Shown in pieces: positions 14,870 through 23,647 of a stretch of DNA of 32,204 nucleotides (the first letter of the stretch is position 1; each line of letters opens with the position of its first letter). The DNA lies in the NCBI GenBank assembly GCA_028718945.1, contig JAQUKT010000013.1:1-32204 (forward strand). Reading direction: 5' to 3'. The DNA is from Actinomycetota bacterium (GTDB lineage: Bacteria; Actinomycetota; Geothermincolia; Fen-727; JAQUKT01). Position numbers and translations under genes: made by a program. The notes below the pieces were generated by a model that worked only from the letters and a program-made list of their open reading frames with translations, had not been told where the DNA came from and did no database searches.

Positions 14870-15745
14870 TCATCCTGTTTCTTCTGCCCTTCTCGAGAGT
14901 ATCATGGTGGCGAGAATTATCAGACAGAAAGCAATACATCTAAGGACAGAGAGCGCGGCGCTTTTCGGTAAGGGTTCATTGAGCGCGATCATGCCGCCAA
15001 GAATAGGGATGAGCTGTGAAAGTCCTGTCATGATTGGTGAAACGACTACCGCGAGTCCCCTTTGAAGGGCAGCCTGGAGCATGATGAAAGCCGGCACGAA
15101 TGTGAGCAGCCACGCAATCAAGAATACGCTCTTGAAAAATACCATCGGGCCAGCCGATGACCACCTGTGGGTCCAGTCCACCAGGAGGAGGCGCCCGAAA
15201 ATCGCGCCCAATCCATAGAGAAGACCGACCGATATTCCAAGACCGACCGATTGCCTGTTTCTCGAACCTTTGAGCATAGCGAGAGGGAAGATGATCGTAA
15301 GGAGTCCCACAACGCCCGCAAATATCCAGAGGCTTACCGGCGAATGCTTTATGTTTTCCGGAATTCCTTCCGCAAGGCTTACACCGATTAGTATTACACC
15401 GAGTATGCTTATGCCTATTGCAACCAAGTCGGAGCGCCTGGGCTTCTCCCCCAAGTTCTTGATTGCGAGATAGGCAAGTAGAGCCACGCCTACTCCAAGT
15501 ATTGGCTGAACAATCGAAATCGGAGCAAGTGTGATCGCAACGGAGTACATCACGCCGCCAACTATTGTTAGAATAACTGAAAGCAGCCAAAGGCCATTGG
15601 TTACGAAAGCCACAAAAACAGTCCATGAAATCTGAAATTTCACGTCTGGAAGTTTGTCCACGGCGCGTTTTTGGAGAAAGAGCGCGTAGTTGAAAAGGAC
15701 TGACGCGCAGACTGAAAGAATCACAATAAAGATAGACTTTCCCAA
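14870..15745 (-). CDS. DMT/EamA-type membrane transporter
   Basis: This 291-residue polytopic membrane protein has about nine to ten hydrophobic helices and the two-fold pattern of drug/metabolite transporters (an EamA-like half ending in LAYLAIKNLGEKPRRSD, and a second half ending in MIALNEPLPKSAALSVLR). The opening (VCASVLFNYALFLQKRAVDKLP) also recalls NIPA-like members of the superfamily. The substrate is unknown. The start is TTG 15745, with AAAGGA about five bases upstream. It lies 19 bases after the DUF362 gene on the same strand and ends tail-to-tail with the response regulator. Confidence 0.8.
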   Translation of the reverse strand: MGKSIFIVILSVCASVLFNYALFLQKRAVDKLPDVKFQISWTVFVAFVTNGLWLLSVILTIVGGVMYSVAITLAPISIVQPILGVGVALLAYLAIKNLGEKPRRSDLVAIGISILGVILIGVSLAEGIPENIKHSPVSLWIFAGVVGLLTIIFPLAMLKGSRNRQSVGLGISVGLLYGLGAIFGRLLLVDWTHRWSSAGPMVFFKSVFLIAWLLTFVPAFIMLQAALQRGLAVVVSPIMTGLSQLIPILGGMIALNEPLPKSAALSVLRCIAFCLIILATMILSRRAEETG

Positions 15746-15764
15746 TTTATTCCTTTCTCAAGAA

Positions 15765-16871
15765 TTACTCACCGACAATCTCGAGTTCGTATTCACGGCT
15801 TCCAAGCCCTATTTCCTCCGCGTAAGAAAGCTGCCTTTCCCATCTTATTCCCGTCATTTGAAAGAATTTGTCGGGGGCAGCAGGCTCGAGCGTTTTCCCG
15901 CGCGGTGATTTTATCATTATTGAACGATTGACGAGGTCTGCTGCTGCCTGGTCTATTGCAACCGGGTCGAGAGAAGCGAGGTATCCGATGTCGGGGAAAG
16001 CCGGTGCCTGAGAGTAATTCCAGCAGTCACACGTTGGAGTTATGTCAATGGCAAAGGTAAGAAAACCTACCCGGCTTTTCTTGTTTTTCAAAACGGCATG
16101 GCATATTTCGGCGAGTTTTTCCTGCGCTTCGTTAGGATTTCCGCGCCAGGTTATGCTTATTGCTCTCTTAGGGCATATTGCAATGCATTGCCCGCAGCCA
16201 ATGCAGATTTCTTTGTCTATGCTTATCGCTTCCCCGGAAGACAGCGCTCTCTGCGGACAATTTTCAACGCAGGATAGGCACATATCACATTTTTCAAGGT
16301 CAATCTTCGGTCTGACAGAGTCGTGAATGGAAAGTTTCATTCTTCTTGAGCCTGCTCCCATTCCAATGTTCTTTATCGTGGCTGCAAGACCGGTTAAGCC
16401 ATGTCCGGTGACGTGAGTCAGGACAATGAGGCTGTCAGCATGAGAAATCGCACCTGCCAGTTCCACAGTGTCAAAGTGCTTGAGATTAACCCTCACACTT
16501 TCTACATCAGAGCCAAGGAGACCATCTGCCACAATCACCGGTGCGAGGGTTGACTCGACAGAAAAACCATGTTCTGCTGCAACAATGAGGTGTTCCCGCG
16601 CATCTGACCTGCTTGAAAAATAAAGGCAACCGGTATCAGTCAGGAAGGGACGCCCCCCGCACTCGATTATCTTTTCAATGATTGGTCGAACAAAGGCAGG
16701 CGAAATGAAGGAAGTGTTTCCTCTTTCCCCGAAATGCATCTTGACGGCAACGAGGTCATTTTCCCTGATGAGTTCTTTGAATCCGGCCCTCTCAAACAGC
16801 AGCCGTACTTTCTCAACTGGACCCATCCCCTCGCGACCACCTGCTTTTGCGAAATAAACTTTCGAAGACAT
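15765..16871 (-). CDS. DUF362 protein with two [4Fe-4S] clusters
   Basis: This 368-residue member of the DUF362 family is common in anaerobes and has an uncertain reaction. An N-terminal DUF362 part (VKMHFGERGNTSF) is followed by two ferredoxin motifs, CDMCLSCVENCP and CIGCGQCIAICP (about residues 190-235), then the rest of the DUF362 domain with YLASLDPVAIDQAAADL. A cytosolic redox role is expected. ATG 16871 is preceded by a strong GAGGAGGTG. It sits between dtxR (83 bases upstream) and the membrane transporter (19 bases downstream) and may belong to the iron-regulated transcript. Confidence 0.85.
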   Translation of the reverse strand: MSSKVYFAKAGGREGMGPVEKVRLLFERAGFKELIRENDLVAVKMHFGERGNTSFISPAFVRPIIEKIIECGGRPFLTDTGCLYFSSRSDAREHLIVAAEHGFSVESTLAPVIVADGLLGSDVESVRVNLKHFDTVELAGAISHADSLIVLTHVTGHGLTGLAATIKNIGMGAGSRRMKLSIHDSVRPKIDLEKCDMCLSCVENCPQRALSSGEAISIDKEICIGCGQCIAICPKRAISITWRGNPNEAQEKLAEICHAVLKNKKSRVGFLTFAIDITPTCDCWNYSQAPAFPDIGYLASLDPVAIDQAAADLVNRSIMIKSPRGKTLEPAAPDKFFQMTGIRWERQLSYAEEIGLGSREYELEIVGE

Positions 16872-16954
16872 CGCACCTCCTCAAAAGAAGCATTGGGAAA
16901 TTATATCAACGAAGATATGGAAATTGCATGTATCAGGCCTTGCGGTCATTTCAA

Positions 16955-17332
16955 CTAATCTTTACTGCTTATTGATTCGAGATAACTTAGCATTCTTTCA
17001 AGGGTCTCTTTGCTTATCACGTGTTCTATTTCGCATGCGTCCCTGTCGGCTATTTTCTCATCCACTCCGAGTATGTCGATGAAGAATTTTTTGAGCGCTT
17101 CGTGTTTTCTGTCCAATCCTTTGCCGAGCCGCTTTCCTTTGGGGGTTAGCGAGATATGCTTGTATTTATCATGAGTAACAAGACCTATCTCGACAAGATG
17201 GTCAACCATTTCGCTCACGCTTGGTGGAGAAATTCCAAGCGCCTTTGCGATGTCGGTGATTCGTGCTCCGCCCTTTTTTCCTGAAAGCTCGTATATCACG
17301 TCTATGTATTTCTCAAATGATTCTCTCCTCAT
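16955..17332 (-). CDS. DtxR/IdeR-family metal-dependent transcriptional repressor
   Basis: This 125-residue repressor has a winged-helix domain (ITDIAKALGISPPSVSEMVDHL, about 26-47) and a metal-binding dimerisation domain. The ligand motif is CEIEH (Cys 100, Glu 103, His 104). DtxR/IdeR carry Cys at the first position where MntR has Glu, which favours iron sensing. It lacks the C-terminal SH3-like domain of full-length DtxR. I choose ATG 17332, with AAGG five bases upstream, over GTG 17338, which overlaps that site. It begins nine bases after the feoB stop, so it is the last gene of the feo operon, and the tandem boxes before feoA are its likely operators. Confidence 0.9.
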   Translation of the reverse strand: MRRESFEKYIDVIYELSGKKGGARITDIAKALGISPPSVSEMVDHLVEIGLVTHDKYKHISLTPKGKRLGKGLDRKHEALKKFFIDILGVDEKIADRDACEIEHVISKETLERMLSYLESISSKD

Positions 17333-17341
17333 TTTCACCTT

Positions 17342-19381
17342 CTAAAGACCGAGTAGAAGACCGCACCTATAGATGATAAATGCCACCACCCACGCGAGCA
17401 CGAACGAATAGCCAATGGCAAATGCCGTCCATTTTCTTGAGCCCGTTTCTTTCCGTATGACCGCGGCGGTCGCCATACAGGGTGTGTAGAGAAGTGTGAA
17501 CACCATGAAGGAATAGGCGGAGAGGGGATTGAAAAACCCCTTGAGACCCCTTGATATCATCTCTCTGTTTTCGCCTACGCCTAAGATTGTTCCGAATGCG
17601 CTTACCACGATTTCTTTCGCCACAAAGCCGAACAAAAGGGCAATAGCCGCGCGCCAGTCGAATCCAAGTGGCTTGAAAACAGGCTCGATAGCTCGCCCGA
17701 TGATACCCGCGATGGATTGCGAACTGCCGTATTTTGCTCCAGGGGGCATGTAGGAGAGAAACCAGATTACGACCGAGCCAGCAAGAATTATTGTGCCCGC
17801 TTTCCTCAAAAACATTGAGCCACGTTCCCACATATGGATGAATGTTCCCTTGATGGTTGGTAACCGGTATGGCGGAAGTTCCATTACAAATGGTTCACCC
17901 ATGCCCGGAAAAAGGAATCTTCTGAAGAGCTTTGCCATCAATACGGCGAGAATTATTCCAAGAAGATAGAGAGAAAAGGTGATGGTTCCCTGGTTTCCGG
18001 CGAAGAACGCCGCTGTGAATAGAGCATAGATTGGAAGACGCGCGGTGCAGGACATGAGTGGGTTTATGAGTATGGTAATGATTCTATCGGTTTCATTTTC
18101 AAGAGTGCGTGTTGCCATGACGGCTGGCACGTTGCACCCGAATCCCATCACCATTGGAATAAACGATTTCCCATGAAGTCCGAGCCAGTGCATGATTCTG
18201 TCCATTATAAACGCTGCCCGAGCCAGGTAGCCAGTATCTTCGAGTATGGAGATAAAAAAGAAAAGAATGAAAACCTGTGGTATGAAGACGAGGACAGAAC
18301 CAACCCCTCCCACCACACCATCGACAAGAAGCGATTTTAGCCATGCGGGGTTCGTGATGTTTGAGGAAATGAGATTGCCAATACCCCTTATGAGCCCATC
18401 TATCCAGTTCATCGGATATTTCCCGACGAAAAATGTCAGAAAAAACATCAGCCACATGAAAAGCGCGAATATGGGAAAACCAAGAGTGCGGCTTGCGAGG
18501 ATGTTGTCAATTCTGTCGGATGTCGTATCGGGTTTTACGAATCTTCTGTCAACTGCTTCCCTTATGATTCCCGATATGAAACCGTATCGGTTGTCAACTA
18601 TTACAGTTTCTATATCTTCACCGTAAATTGAGGAAAGGTGCCTTGTGCTTGCCTCGAGCCTTTTTTTTATTCCTGATTCCGTGCCTGAAAGATTTTCGAT
18701 TTCATCGAGAACCTTTTCGTCTCCCTCTAAAAGCTTGACAGCGAGCCATCTACTTTTGTATTTGCCAACTACTTTCTCGGAAACGGATTCATCTTTTCTT
18801 ATCTCCTCTTCGAGTTTTTCAATCTCTTCTTCGATTTCCTTACCATAATTGACTTTTGTGCTTCTTGGTTTCAATGCGCCGTTGGCTGCCTTGAACATTG
18901 CGCTTTTTAGTTCGTCAGTCCCGATGTTCTTTACGCCAACCATCGGTACGGCGGTAACCCCGAGGAGTTCATGAAAAAGGGGAATGTTTATTTTGATTTT
19001 TCTGCTTTCGGCAACGTCAATCATGTTGAGTGCGATGATTACTGGAGCGCCGAGTTCAATGAGCTGGGTTGAAAGATATAGATTTCTTTCGAGGTTGCTC
19101 GCGTCAACCACATCCACCACAACATCGGGTTTTTCGCCAGTGATAAAATCGCGAACGATCATTTCCTCGATCGAGTAGGCTGTAAGGCTGTATGTGCCGG
19201 GCAGGTCAACGATTTTCATTTCGGTTTTCTCGAATCTCGTAGTCCCTTCCTTTTTTTCAACTGTTACCCCGGGCCAGTTGCCGACATGCTGCCTTCCACC
19301 TGTAAGATTATTGAAAATCGTTGTTTTGCCGGAATTGGGATTGCCCGAGAGCGCTATTACCGGGATTTCTGAGCCTGTCAA
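17342..19381 (-). CDS. feoB: Ferrous iron transporter FeoB
   Basis: This 679-residue inner-membrane Fe(II) transporter has a cytosolic G domain. The G1 motif GNPNSGKT is at residues 13-20, followed by VGNWPGVTV (G2), DLPGTYSL (G3) and NMID (G4). A membrane domain follows with the family signature [16 protein letters not shown] and several helices (about 310-679). I place the start at TTG 19381, nine bases after GGAGG (forward 19391-19395) and one base after the preceding feoA stop. A longer TTG start at 19411 lies inside that gene and has no such site. Co-transcription with two feoA genes and dtxR indicates iron-repressed uptake. Confidence 0.95.
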   Translation of the reverse strand: MTGSEIPVIALSGNPNSGKTTIFNNLTGGRQHVGNWPGVTVEKKEGTTRFEKTEMKIVDLPGTYSLTAYSIEEMIVRDFITGEKPDVVVDVVDASNLERNLYLSTQLIELGAPVIIALNMIDVAESRKIKINIPLFHELLGVTAVPMVGVKNIGTDELKSAMFKAANGALKPRSTKVNYGKEIEEEIEKLEEEIRKDESVSEKVVGKYKSRWLAVKLLEGDEKVLDEIENLSGTESGIKKRLEASTRHLSSIYGEDIETVIVDNRYGFISGIIREAVDRRFVKPDTTSDRIDNILASRTLGFPIFALFMWLMFFLTFFVGKYPMNWIDGLIRGIGNLISSNITNPAWLKSLLVDGVVGGVGSVLVFIPQVFILFFFISILEDTGYLARAAFIMDRIMHWLGLHGKSFIPMVMGFGCNVPAVMATRTLENETDRIITILINPLMSCTARLPIYALFTAAFFAGNQGTITFSLYLLGIILAVLMAKLFRRFLFPGMGEPFVMELPPYRLPTIKGTFIHMWERGSMFLRKAGTIILAGSVVIWFLSYMPPGAKYGSSQSIAGIIGRAIEPVFKPLGFDWRAAIALLFGFVAKEIVVSAFGTILGVGENREMISRGLKGFFNPLSAYSFMVFTLLYTPCMATAAVIRKETGSRKWTAFAIGYSFVLAWVVAFIIYRCGLLLGL

Positions 19382-19382
19382 T

Positions 19383-19730
19383 TTATGAAACCTCCGGTGA
19401 ATGTGTATCAAGCCTCACCATGATATGCATGGCAAGACCCCTTCCAAGGCAAATCCTGGTATCACCGGATGCTACGAGAATAGGACCGGGTGCGTTGTTC
19501 GCTATGACACGGATTTTCTTCCCGACCTGAATTCCCATCTGCTGAAGGCGATGCTCGATTCTGTGACCGCGGTCTGAGTGGTGAAGGTGACCACGACGGT
19601 ACTGTTTTGCCTCTCTCGAATATTCGCCCTCGCTTCTTGTGCCTTGGTGTCTCATGCCTCTGAATCCGGCTACTGTTCCTACTTCGCCTTCCGTCAGAAA
19701 AGCAAGCGGTATTTGCTCATTCTGACTCAT
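19383..19730 (-). CDS. feoA: FeoA-like protein with a histidine/arginine-rich insertion
   Basis: This 115-residue FeoA/SH3-like protein probably modulates FeoB. The FeoA fold is recognisable from [14 protein letters not shown] at the start and [17 protein letters not shown] to [12 protein letters not shown] at the end. Between them lie about 30 extra residues rich in Arg and His (including [16 protein letters not shown]), which could bind metal. I choose ATG 19730, with GAGG six bases upstream, over TTG 19736. The gene overlaps the previous feoA by 14 bases, indicating coupling, and ends one base before the feoB start. Confidence 0.85.
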   Translation of the reverse strand: MSQNEQIPLAFLTEGEVGTVAGFRGMRHQGTRSEGEYSREAKQYRRGHLHHSDRGHRIEHRLQQMGIQVGKKIRVIANNAPGPILVASGDTRICLGRGLAMHIMVRLDTHSPEVS

Positions 19731-19989
19731 CTTCAACCTCTATCCAGATGTCTCCCGCTTCGTCTTTTCTGAGCGAGAGGTAGAAGTCTTTTACCTTCAG
19801 TTCAACAGGGTCTCCAAGAGGAGCGGCGCGGACTATCTCTACCGGCACTCCGGAGACAATGCCCATATCCATGAGTCGCCTGCGAAGGCGTCCCCGGCAG
19901 GAAAGCCCTGAAATTCTGCCCTTCATTCCCGGTTTCATCTCTCCGAGCCGCATTCTTTTTTGATTTCCTCCGCGAAATTGACCATTCAT
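19717..19989 (-). CDS. feoA: FeoA-like protein, first gene of the feo operon
   Basis: This 90-residue protein is a standard FeoA SH3-like domain: MRLGEMKPGMKGRI, RGRLRRRLMDMGI, VPVEIVRAAPLGDPVELKV, DFYLSLRKDEA. FeoA proteins bind the FeoB membrane complex. ATG 19989 has AAAGG about nine bases upstream. An internal ATG at 19953 (MRLGEMK) gives the more usual family start and has GGAGG thirteen bases upstream, so the first twelve residues are uncertain. Iron boxes lie 29-57 bases upstream of the start. Confidence 0.9.
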   Translation of the reverse strand: MNGQFRGGNQKRMRLGEMKPGMKGRISGLSCRGRLRRRLMDMGIVSGVPVEIVRAAPLGDPVELKVKDFYLSLRKDEAGDIWIEVEDESE

Positions 19990-20017
19990 TTCTTAAAGCC
20001 TTTCATCCTAAGTAAAT

Positions 20018-20046
20018 TTAGGTTTACCTAACTTAGGTTATCCTAA
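20018..20046 (-). promoter_or_regulatory. Tandem DtxR/IdeR-type iron boxes before feoA
   Basis: Two dyad-symmetric sites lie one base apart: TTAGGTTTACCTAA (20018-20031, 6-bp perfect arms) and TTAGGTTATCCTAA (20033-20046, 5-bp perfect arms). A further half site CCTAA is at 20007-20011. The TTAGG/CCTAA arms match the known DtxR/IdeR operator core. The dtxR gene in the same operon points to autoregulated, iron-dependent repression. The divergent gene at 20168 starts 121 bases away and might share control. Confidence 0.85.
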
Positions 20047-20120
20047 AAATCGTGCTCTGTCAACAGGGCTGTAGAGAAGCATGCATCGTTTACGCGCGGT
20101 TGGACTTTTTGTGTCATTGG

Positions 20121-20145
20121 GAATATTCTTTTTTTAAGAATATTC
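20121..20145. promoter_or_regulatory. AT-rich perfect palindrome before the SCP2-like gene
   Basis: The 10-bp arm GAATATTCTT (20121-20130) is repeated inverted at 20136-20145 around five T. No T-run follows the 3' arm, so it is not a convincing terminator. It ends 22 bases before the next start codon and could be an operator. Repeat-like fragments flank it (GTGTCATTG before, TGCAAGA after). Confidence 0.5.
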
Positions 20146-20167
20146 AAATGCAAGATAGGAGTGCGAT

Positions 20168-20590
20168 ATGAAATTGGGAACGGAAGAGTATCTCGAGGAA
20201 GTAAAGAAAAGAACAAACGAGGATGCTGAGTATAGGAGATTCGCTAAGGGGGAGAACGAATCCTACACACTGATTCTTAAGGCTGAACCTGAAAGAGGAG
20301 TGAATGAGGATATAGTCGTTGGATACAGGCTTTCTGATGGAGAGATGGTCGAGATCTGGGAGGGAAGGAGAGAAACTGATTTTACTTTGAGCGCGAAATA
20401 CGGGGTCTGGGTGGATATTCTGAGCGGCAAACTAAACGCGGTCAAAGCGCTTTCTTTGAGAAAACTCAAGGTCAAGGGGAATTTTTTGAAACTTCTCAAG
20501 AGCTCTTCCTCAACTGAGAGGTGGGTCGAGATTCTTACATCGATTCCAACCGAATTCGCCGGGGAATATTCTGAGTACGATTCTTCTTGA
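20168..20590 (+). CDS. SCP2 sterol-carrier-domain-like protein
   Basis: This 140-residue soluble protein looks like a stand-alone SCP2 domain, which binds lipids or acyl groups in a hydrophobic tunnel. The most telling stretch is VDILSGKLNAVKALSLRKLKVKGNFLKLL (about residues 92-120), the family's C-terminal helix region. TAGGAG lies about seven bases before ATG 20168. It heads a likely operon with a short-chain dehydrogenase and a zinc alcohol dehydrogenase, suggesting work on a lipid-like or ring substrate, but the ligand is unknown. Confidence 0.75.
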   Translation: MKLGTEEYLEEVKKRTNEDAEYRRFAKGENESYTLILKAEPERGVNEDIVVGYRLSDGEMVEIWEGRRETDFTLSAKYGVWVDILSGKLNAVKALSLRKLKVKGNFLKLLKSSSSTERWVEILTSIPTEFAGEYSEYDSS

Positions 20591-20636
20591 AGTTTTTCTG
20601 AAGTTTTTCGTTGGTCCAAAAGAGGGGGTGGCTTAA

Positions 20637-21485
20637 TTGGAGATAACTCTTGACGGAAAGATTTCGCTGGTTACCGGGGGCGCGTCTGGAATAGGCAGAG
20701 GTATTGCGAAAGAATTTGCTTCAGCAGGTTCGAAGGTCGTAATAGCCGACCTTGATGAAGAACTTGCCGCAGGGGTTGCTGGTGAGATGGAGGAGTCGGG
20801 TCTTGATGTGGTTGCCCGGCAAATTGACGTGACGGACGAGAAATCGGTCGGGAATGTTTTTGAGTTTATAGATAAAGAGTTCGGCAGGCTCGATGTCCTT
20901 GTTAATTCTGCTGGAACTGGCTGCATGTCAGCAATTGATGAACTCATAATCGAGGAATGGGACATGGTAATGGATGTCAACCTCAAAGGAACGTTTCTAT
21001 GCACGAGAGAGGCTTCAAAAATAATGAAAAAGCAGGGGAGCGGCAGGATAATAAATCTTTCATCCATAAACGAGGCGGTTCCACTGGCAGGAGAAGTTCC
21101 CTATTGCGCAAGCAAGGGTGGCGTTATGATGCTCACCCGTGCGTCTGCTCTTGAACTTGCGCCATACGGGATAAATGTGAACGCGCTTGGTCCCGGCGCG
21201 ATAGATACCCCTCTCATGGAAGAGATGCTTTCGGTTCCCGAAATAAAGGATGGAATCTCGAGGCAGATTCCATTTGGCAGACTTGGGAAACCGGAGGACG
21301 TGGCGAAGGCTGCTCTGTTTCTCGCAAGCGAACTTTCAGAGTGGGTGACCGGTCACACGCTTTATGTTGATGGCGGCATGCATCTGGTGGGAGAAATCAG
21401 TTACCTCTGGCCGGTGGAGCGTGTCATGGGGAACGAAGTTCCGGATGTTCCGATATGCCAGCCGCCGAAAGAGCCAAGGGAATAG
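20637..21485 (+). CDS. Short-chain dehydrogenase/reductase (SDR)
   Basis: This 282-residue NAD(P)-dependent classical SDR has TGGASGIG (13-20) for the dinucleotide, NSAG (90-93), the catalytic Ser in NLSSIN (142/143), and YCASK (Tyr 156, Lys 160). ADLD after the second strand suggests NAD(H) preference. The C-terminus carries about 30 residues beyond the usual GG-hydrophobic end (VDGGMHLVGE), rich in Pro. The start is TTG 20637, with GGGGG (20624-20628) eight bases upstream. The alcohol dehydrogenase gene begins 12 bases after its stop. The substrate is not predictable. Confidence 0.92.
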   Translation: MEITLDGKISLVTGGASGIGRGIAKEFASAGSKVVIADLDEELAAGVAGEMEESGLDVVARQIDVTDEKSVGNVFEFIDKEFGRLDVLVNSAGTGCMSAIDELIIEEWDMVMDVNLKGTFLCTREASKIMKKQGSGRIINLSSINEAVPLAGEVPYCASKGGVMMLTRASALELAPYGINVNALGPGAIDTPLMEEMLSVPEIKDGISRQIPFGRLGKPEDVAKAALFLASELSEWVTGHTLYVDGGMHLVGEISYLWPVERVMGNEVPDVPICQPPKEPRE

Positions 21486-21497
21486 TGGAGGTGGAAA

Positions 21498-22721
21498 GTG
21501 AAAGCGATTACTTTCAACGCATCCATTCCGCGCTATGCTTTTACTTTGCTTGCTGGAAGGATTCAAAGGGAGGCATTCTTTAGAGGTCCTTTATCTCCAA
21601 TCAGGTTCCAGGAGGTTTCAGAACCTCAACTCATAAATGAGAACTGGGTGAAGATAAAGACAATTTACGGTGGTGTCTGTGGAAGCGACATAAACATGAT
21701 ATTTCTCGAGGACACGCCTTACACCGAGCCCTATGTGACCATGCCTTATACGGTTGGTCACGAAAATGTGGGAGTGATAACTGAAGTTGGCTCGAAAGTT
21801 GAGGGGTTCGAGATAGGCGAGCGTGTGGTGGCTGACCCCATGCTTGCCTGTGCTTCAAGAGAGATGGAGCCGCCATGCTCGAGGTGCGAGCGTGGCGATT
21901 ATTCGCAGTGCCTCAATATGCTCAAAGGGACACTTCCTCCGGGGCTTAACCTCGGTTTTTGCGAACCGGTGGGGGGCTCGTGGAGCGAATGCTTTGTCGC
22001 TCACAAGAGCCAGCTCATGAAGGTTCCGGAAGAGATGACGGACGAGCAGGCGATAATGATTGATGTGTTTTCGAGCGCCCTTCATCCGGTAATGAGGAAT
22101 CTTCCTGCTGATGATGAGACTGTTCTTGTTTACGGGTGCGGTATCATAGGGATGCTTGTTACCGCTTCAATAAAGGCTTTGACTGGCGCGAGAGTGATTG
22201 TTGTCGCGAGATATCCTTTTCAGGCTGAAGTCGCGCGTGGTTACAGTGCTGATGAAGTCATCATCGAAAAAGAGGTTGAGGATTTGTATTCGGAAATCGC
22301 AAAACTTACTGATGCCTCAATCATAGAGCCCATGATAGGGGACAGACACTTGAACGGCGGACCGGATATTGTATTCGATTGCGTTGGAAAAAGGGATACG
22401 CTAAACGACGCTTTGCGGATGACGAAGTCCGGTGGGAAGGTGGTCATAATCGGGCTTGTCACTGAGCCAAAGGAAATTGACTGGACTCCGGTATGGTTCA
22501 AGGAGCTTACAATCAGGGGAACTCTTTGCTCCTCAACTGAAGAATATGACGGGAAGAGACAAAAGACATACGAGTGGGCGCGGGATCTCATCATGTCAGG
22601 AAAGGTGAAGGTCGAGCATCTGCTGACTCATATCTGGAGACTCGATCAGTATGTAGATATGATAAAAACCGCAACCACGAAGGGAAATACCGGCTGCATC
22701 AAGCAAGCATTCAAATTCTGA
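21498..22721 (+). CDS. Zinc-dependent medium-chain alcohol dehydrogenase
   Basis: This 407-residue MDR-family oxidoreductase shows the catalytic zinc region GGVCGSD and GHENVG, four clustered cysteines for a structural zinc (CASREMEPPCSRC then C after GDYSQ), and a Rossmann motif VYGCGIIG. Such enzymes oxidise secondary alcohols or sugars with NAD(P). The structural-zinc loop is longer than usual. The start is GTG 21498, with GGAGGTGG just upstream. It is the last gene of the SCP2-SDR-ADH set and ends convergent with pabC. Confidence 0.9.
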   Translation: MKAITFNASIPRYAFTLLAGRIQREAFFRGPLSPIRFQEVSEPQLINENWVKIKTIYGGVCGSDINMIFLEDTPYTEPYVTMPYTVGHENVGVITEVGSKVEGFEIGERVVADPMLACASREMEPPCSRCERGDYSQCLNMLKGTLPPGLNLGFCEPVGGSWSECFVAHKSQLMKVPEEMTDEQAIMIDVFSSALHPVMRNLPADDETVLVYGCGIIGMLVTASIKALTGARVIVVARYPFQAEVARGYSADEVIIEKEVEDLYSEIAKLTDASIIEPMIGDRHLNGGPDIVFDCVGKRDTLNDALRMTKSGGKVVIIGLVTEPKEIDWTPVWFKELTIRGTLCSSTEEYDGKRQKTYEWARDLIMSGKVKVEHLLTHIWRLDQYVDMIKTATTKGNTGCIKQAFKF

Positions 22722-22792
22722 TAGTTCGATTTACAAACAATCCTACAATGTCAAGTCAAGCTCTCTTGAAACCAGTTCACGGTACCACTTCA

Positions 22793-23638
22793 TCATTTTC
22801 GATGTACCGGCCCCGGGCATGGTACATACTGGTGGTCTTCTATTCCCGATACCGGCATCACCTCCATGAGGGCGTTCGTGAGAAAAACTTCCTCTGCTTC
22901 GAATATGGCTTCCGGTCCTTCAGTAACTGAGTTTACGGGAATTTCCTTCTCGGCGCATATTTCGATTATCGCCTCGCGGGTGATGCCCGGCAGGAGCCCA
23001 CATCCCAGATCCGGGGTGCGGATGTTTCCATCCCTCACATAGAATATGTTTGAACTCGTTGCTTCCGCGATGTTTCCGGCGGTTGTAAGCATCAAAGAGT
23101 CATCGGCTCCGCGGTCGTACGCTTCCTGCCTTGCGATGAGAGAATCGGCGTAATTTCCGGTTTTCGTATTCGACAGAGGGGAGGAGGAATTTCTTCTTAT
23201 GTTAGATATGATCAAACTCATTCCTTTCTCATAGAACCGGCGCGGGTACTCTTCGAGTCGCTTTGCGATGATGAAAAAAGAGGGTGGTTCCTGCCTTCGA
23301 AGTCCGGTTTGGCCAGAGGAAATACCTCCGGTTACAGTTACCCTTAGGTATGCGTCACAATCCCTCAAGTTGTTTTTTTCGACAAGCCCGAGCGAAAGTT
23401 CCTTCAGCTCCACTGGAGCAACTGGAAGAGCAGTCCGCATTGCTGAACAGCCACTCCGAAGTCTTTCGAGATGCCTCTCGAGCCGGAAGGGCTTTCCATG
23501 GTAAGACCTTATTGTCTCGAAAACGCTGTCGCCAAAAAAAACAGCCCTGTCGAAGATGCTGATTTTCGCCTGATGGCTTTCGATGAACTCCCCATCGAGA
23601 ACAACATATTTCTTTTCTTTTGAGTCTTTCATGTTCAT
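22793..23638 (-). CDS. pabC: Aminotransferase class IV, likely 4-amino-4-deoxychorismate lyase; 3' end frameshifted
   Basis: This 281-residue fold-type IV PLP enzyme would release p-aminobenzoate from aminodeoxychorismate. It has the PLP lysine in SNTKTGNYADSL (Lys 159) and the GLLPGITREAI and EVFLTNALMEVMPV signatures. Downstream of pabA and pabB the lyase role is favoured over branched-chain or D-amino-acid aminotransferase. The frame stops after PGPVHRK, but one base over it continues MMKWYRELVSRELDLTL to a TAG at 22743, which is the expected family C-terminus (PGPVTRK then a YRELV-like helix). A single missing A in the run before the stop explains this. The shortened protein may still work. 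ATG 23638 has no clear ribosome-binding site. Confidence 0.8.
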   Translation of the reverse strand: MNMKDSKEKKYVVLDGEFIESHQAKISIFDRAVFFGDSVFETIRSYHGKPFRLERHLERLRSGCSAMRTALPVAPVELKELSLGLVEKNNLRDCDAYLRVTVTGGISSGQTGLRRQEPPSFFIIAKRLEEYPRRFYEKGMSLIISNIRRNSSSPLSNTKTGNYADSLIARQEAYDRGADDSLMLTTAGNIAEATSSNIFYVRDGNIRTPDLGCGLLPGITREAIIEICAEKEIPVNSVTEGPEAIFEAEEVFLTNALMEVMPVSGIEDHQYVPCPGPVHRK

Positions 23639-23647
23639 GATTGAGTT

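Noticed and set aside
14976-15626. A 216-residue minus-strand open frame
   Set aside because: It lies entirely inside the DMT-transporter gene in another frame, has low-complexity composition and no recognisable domain.
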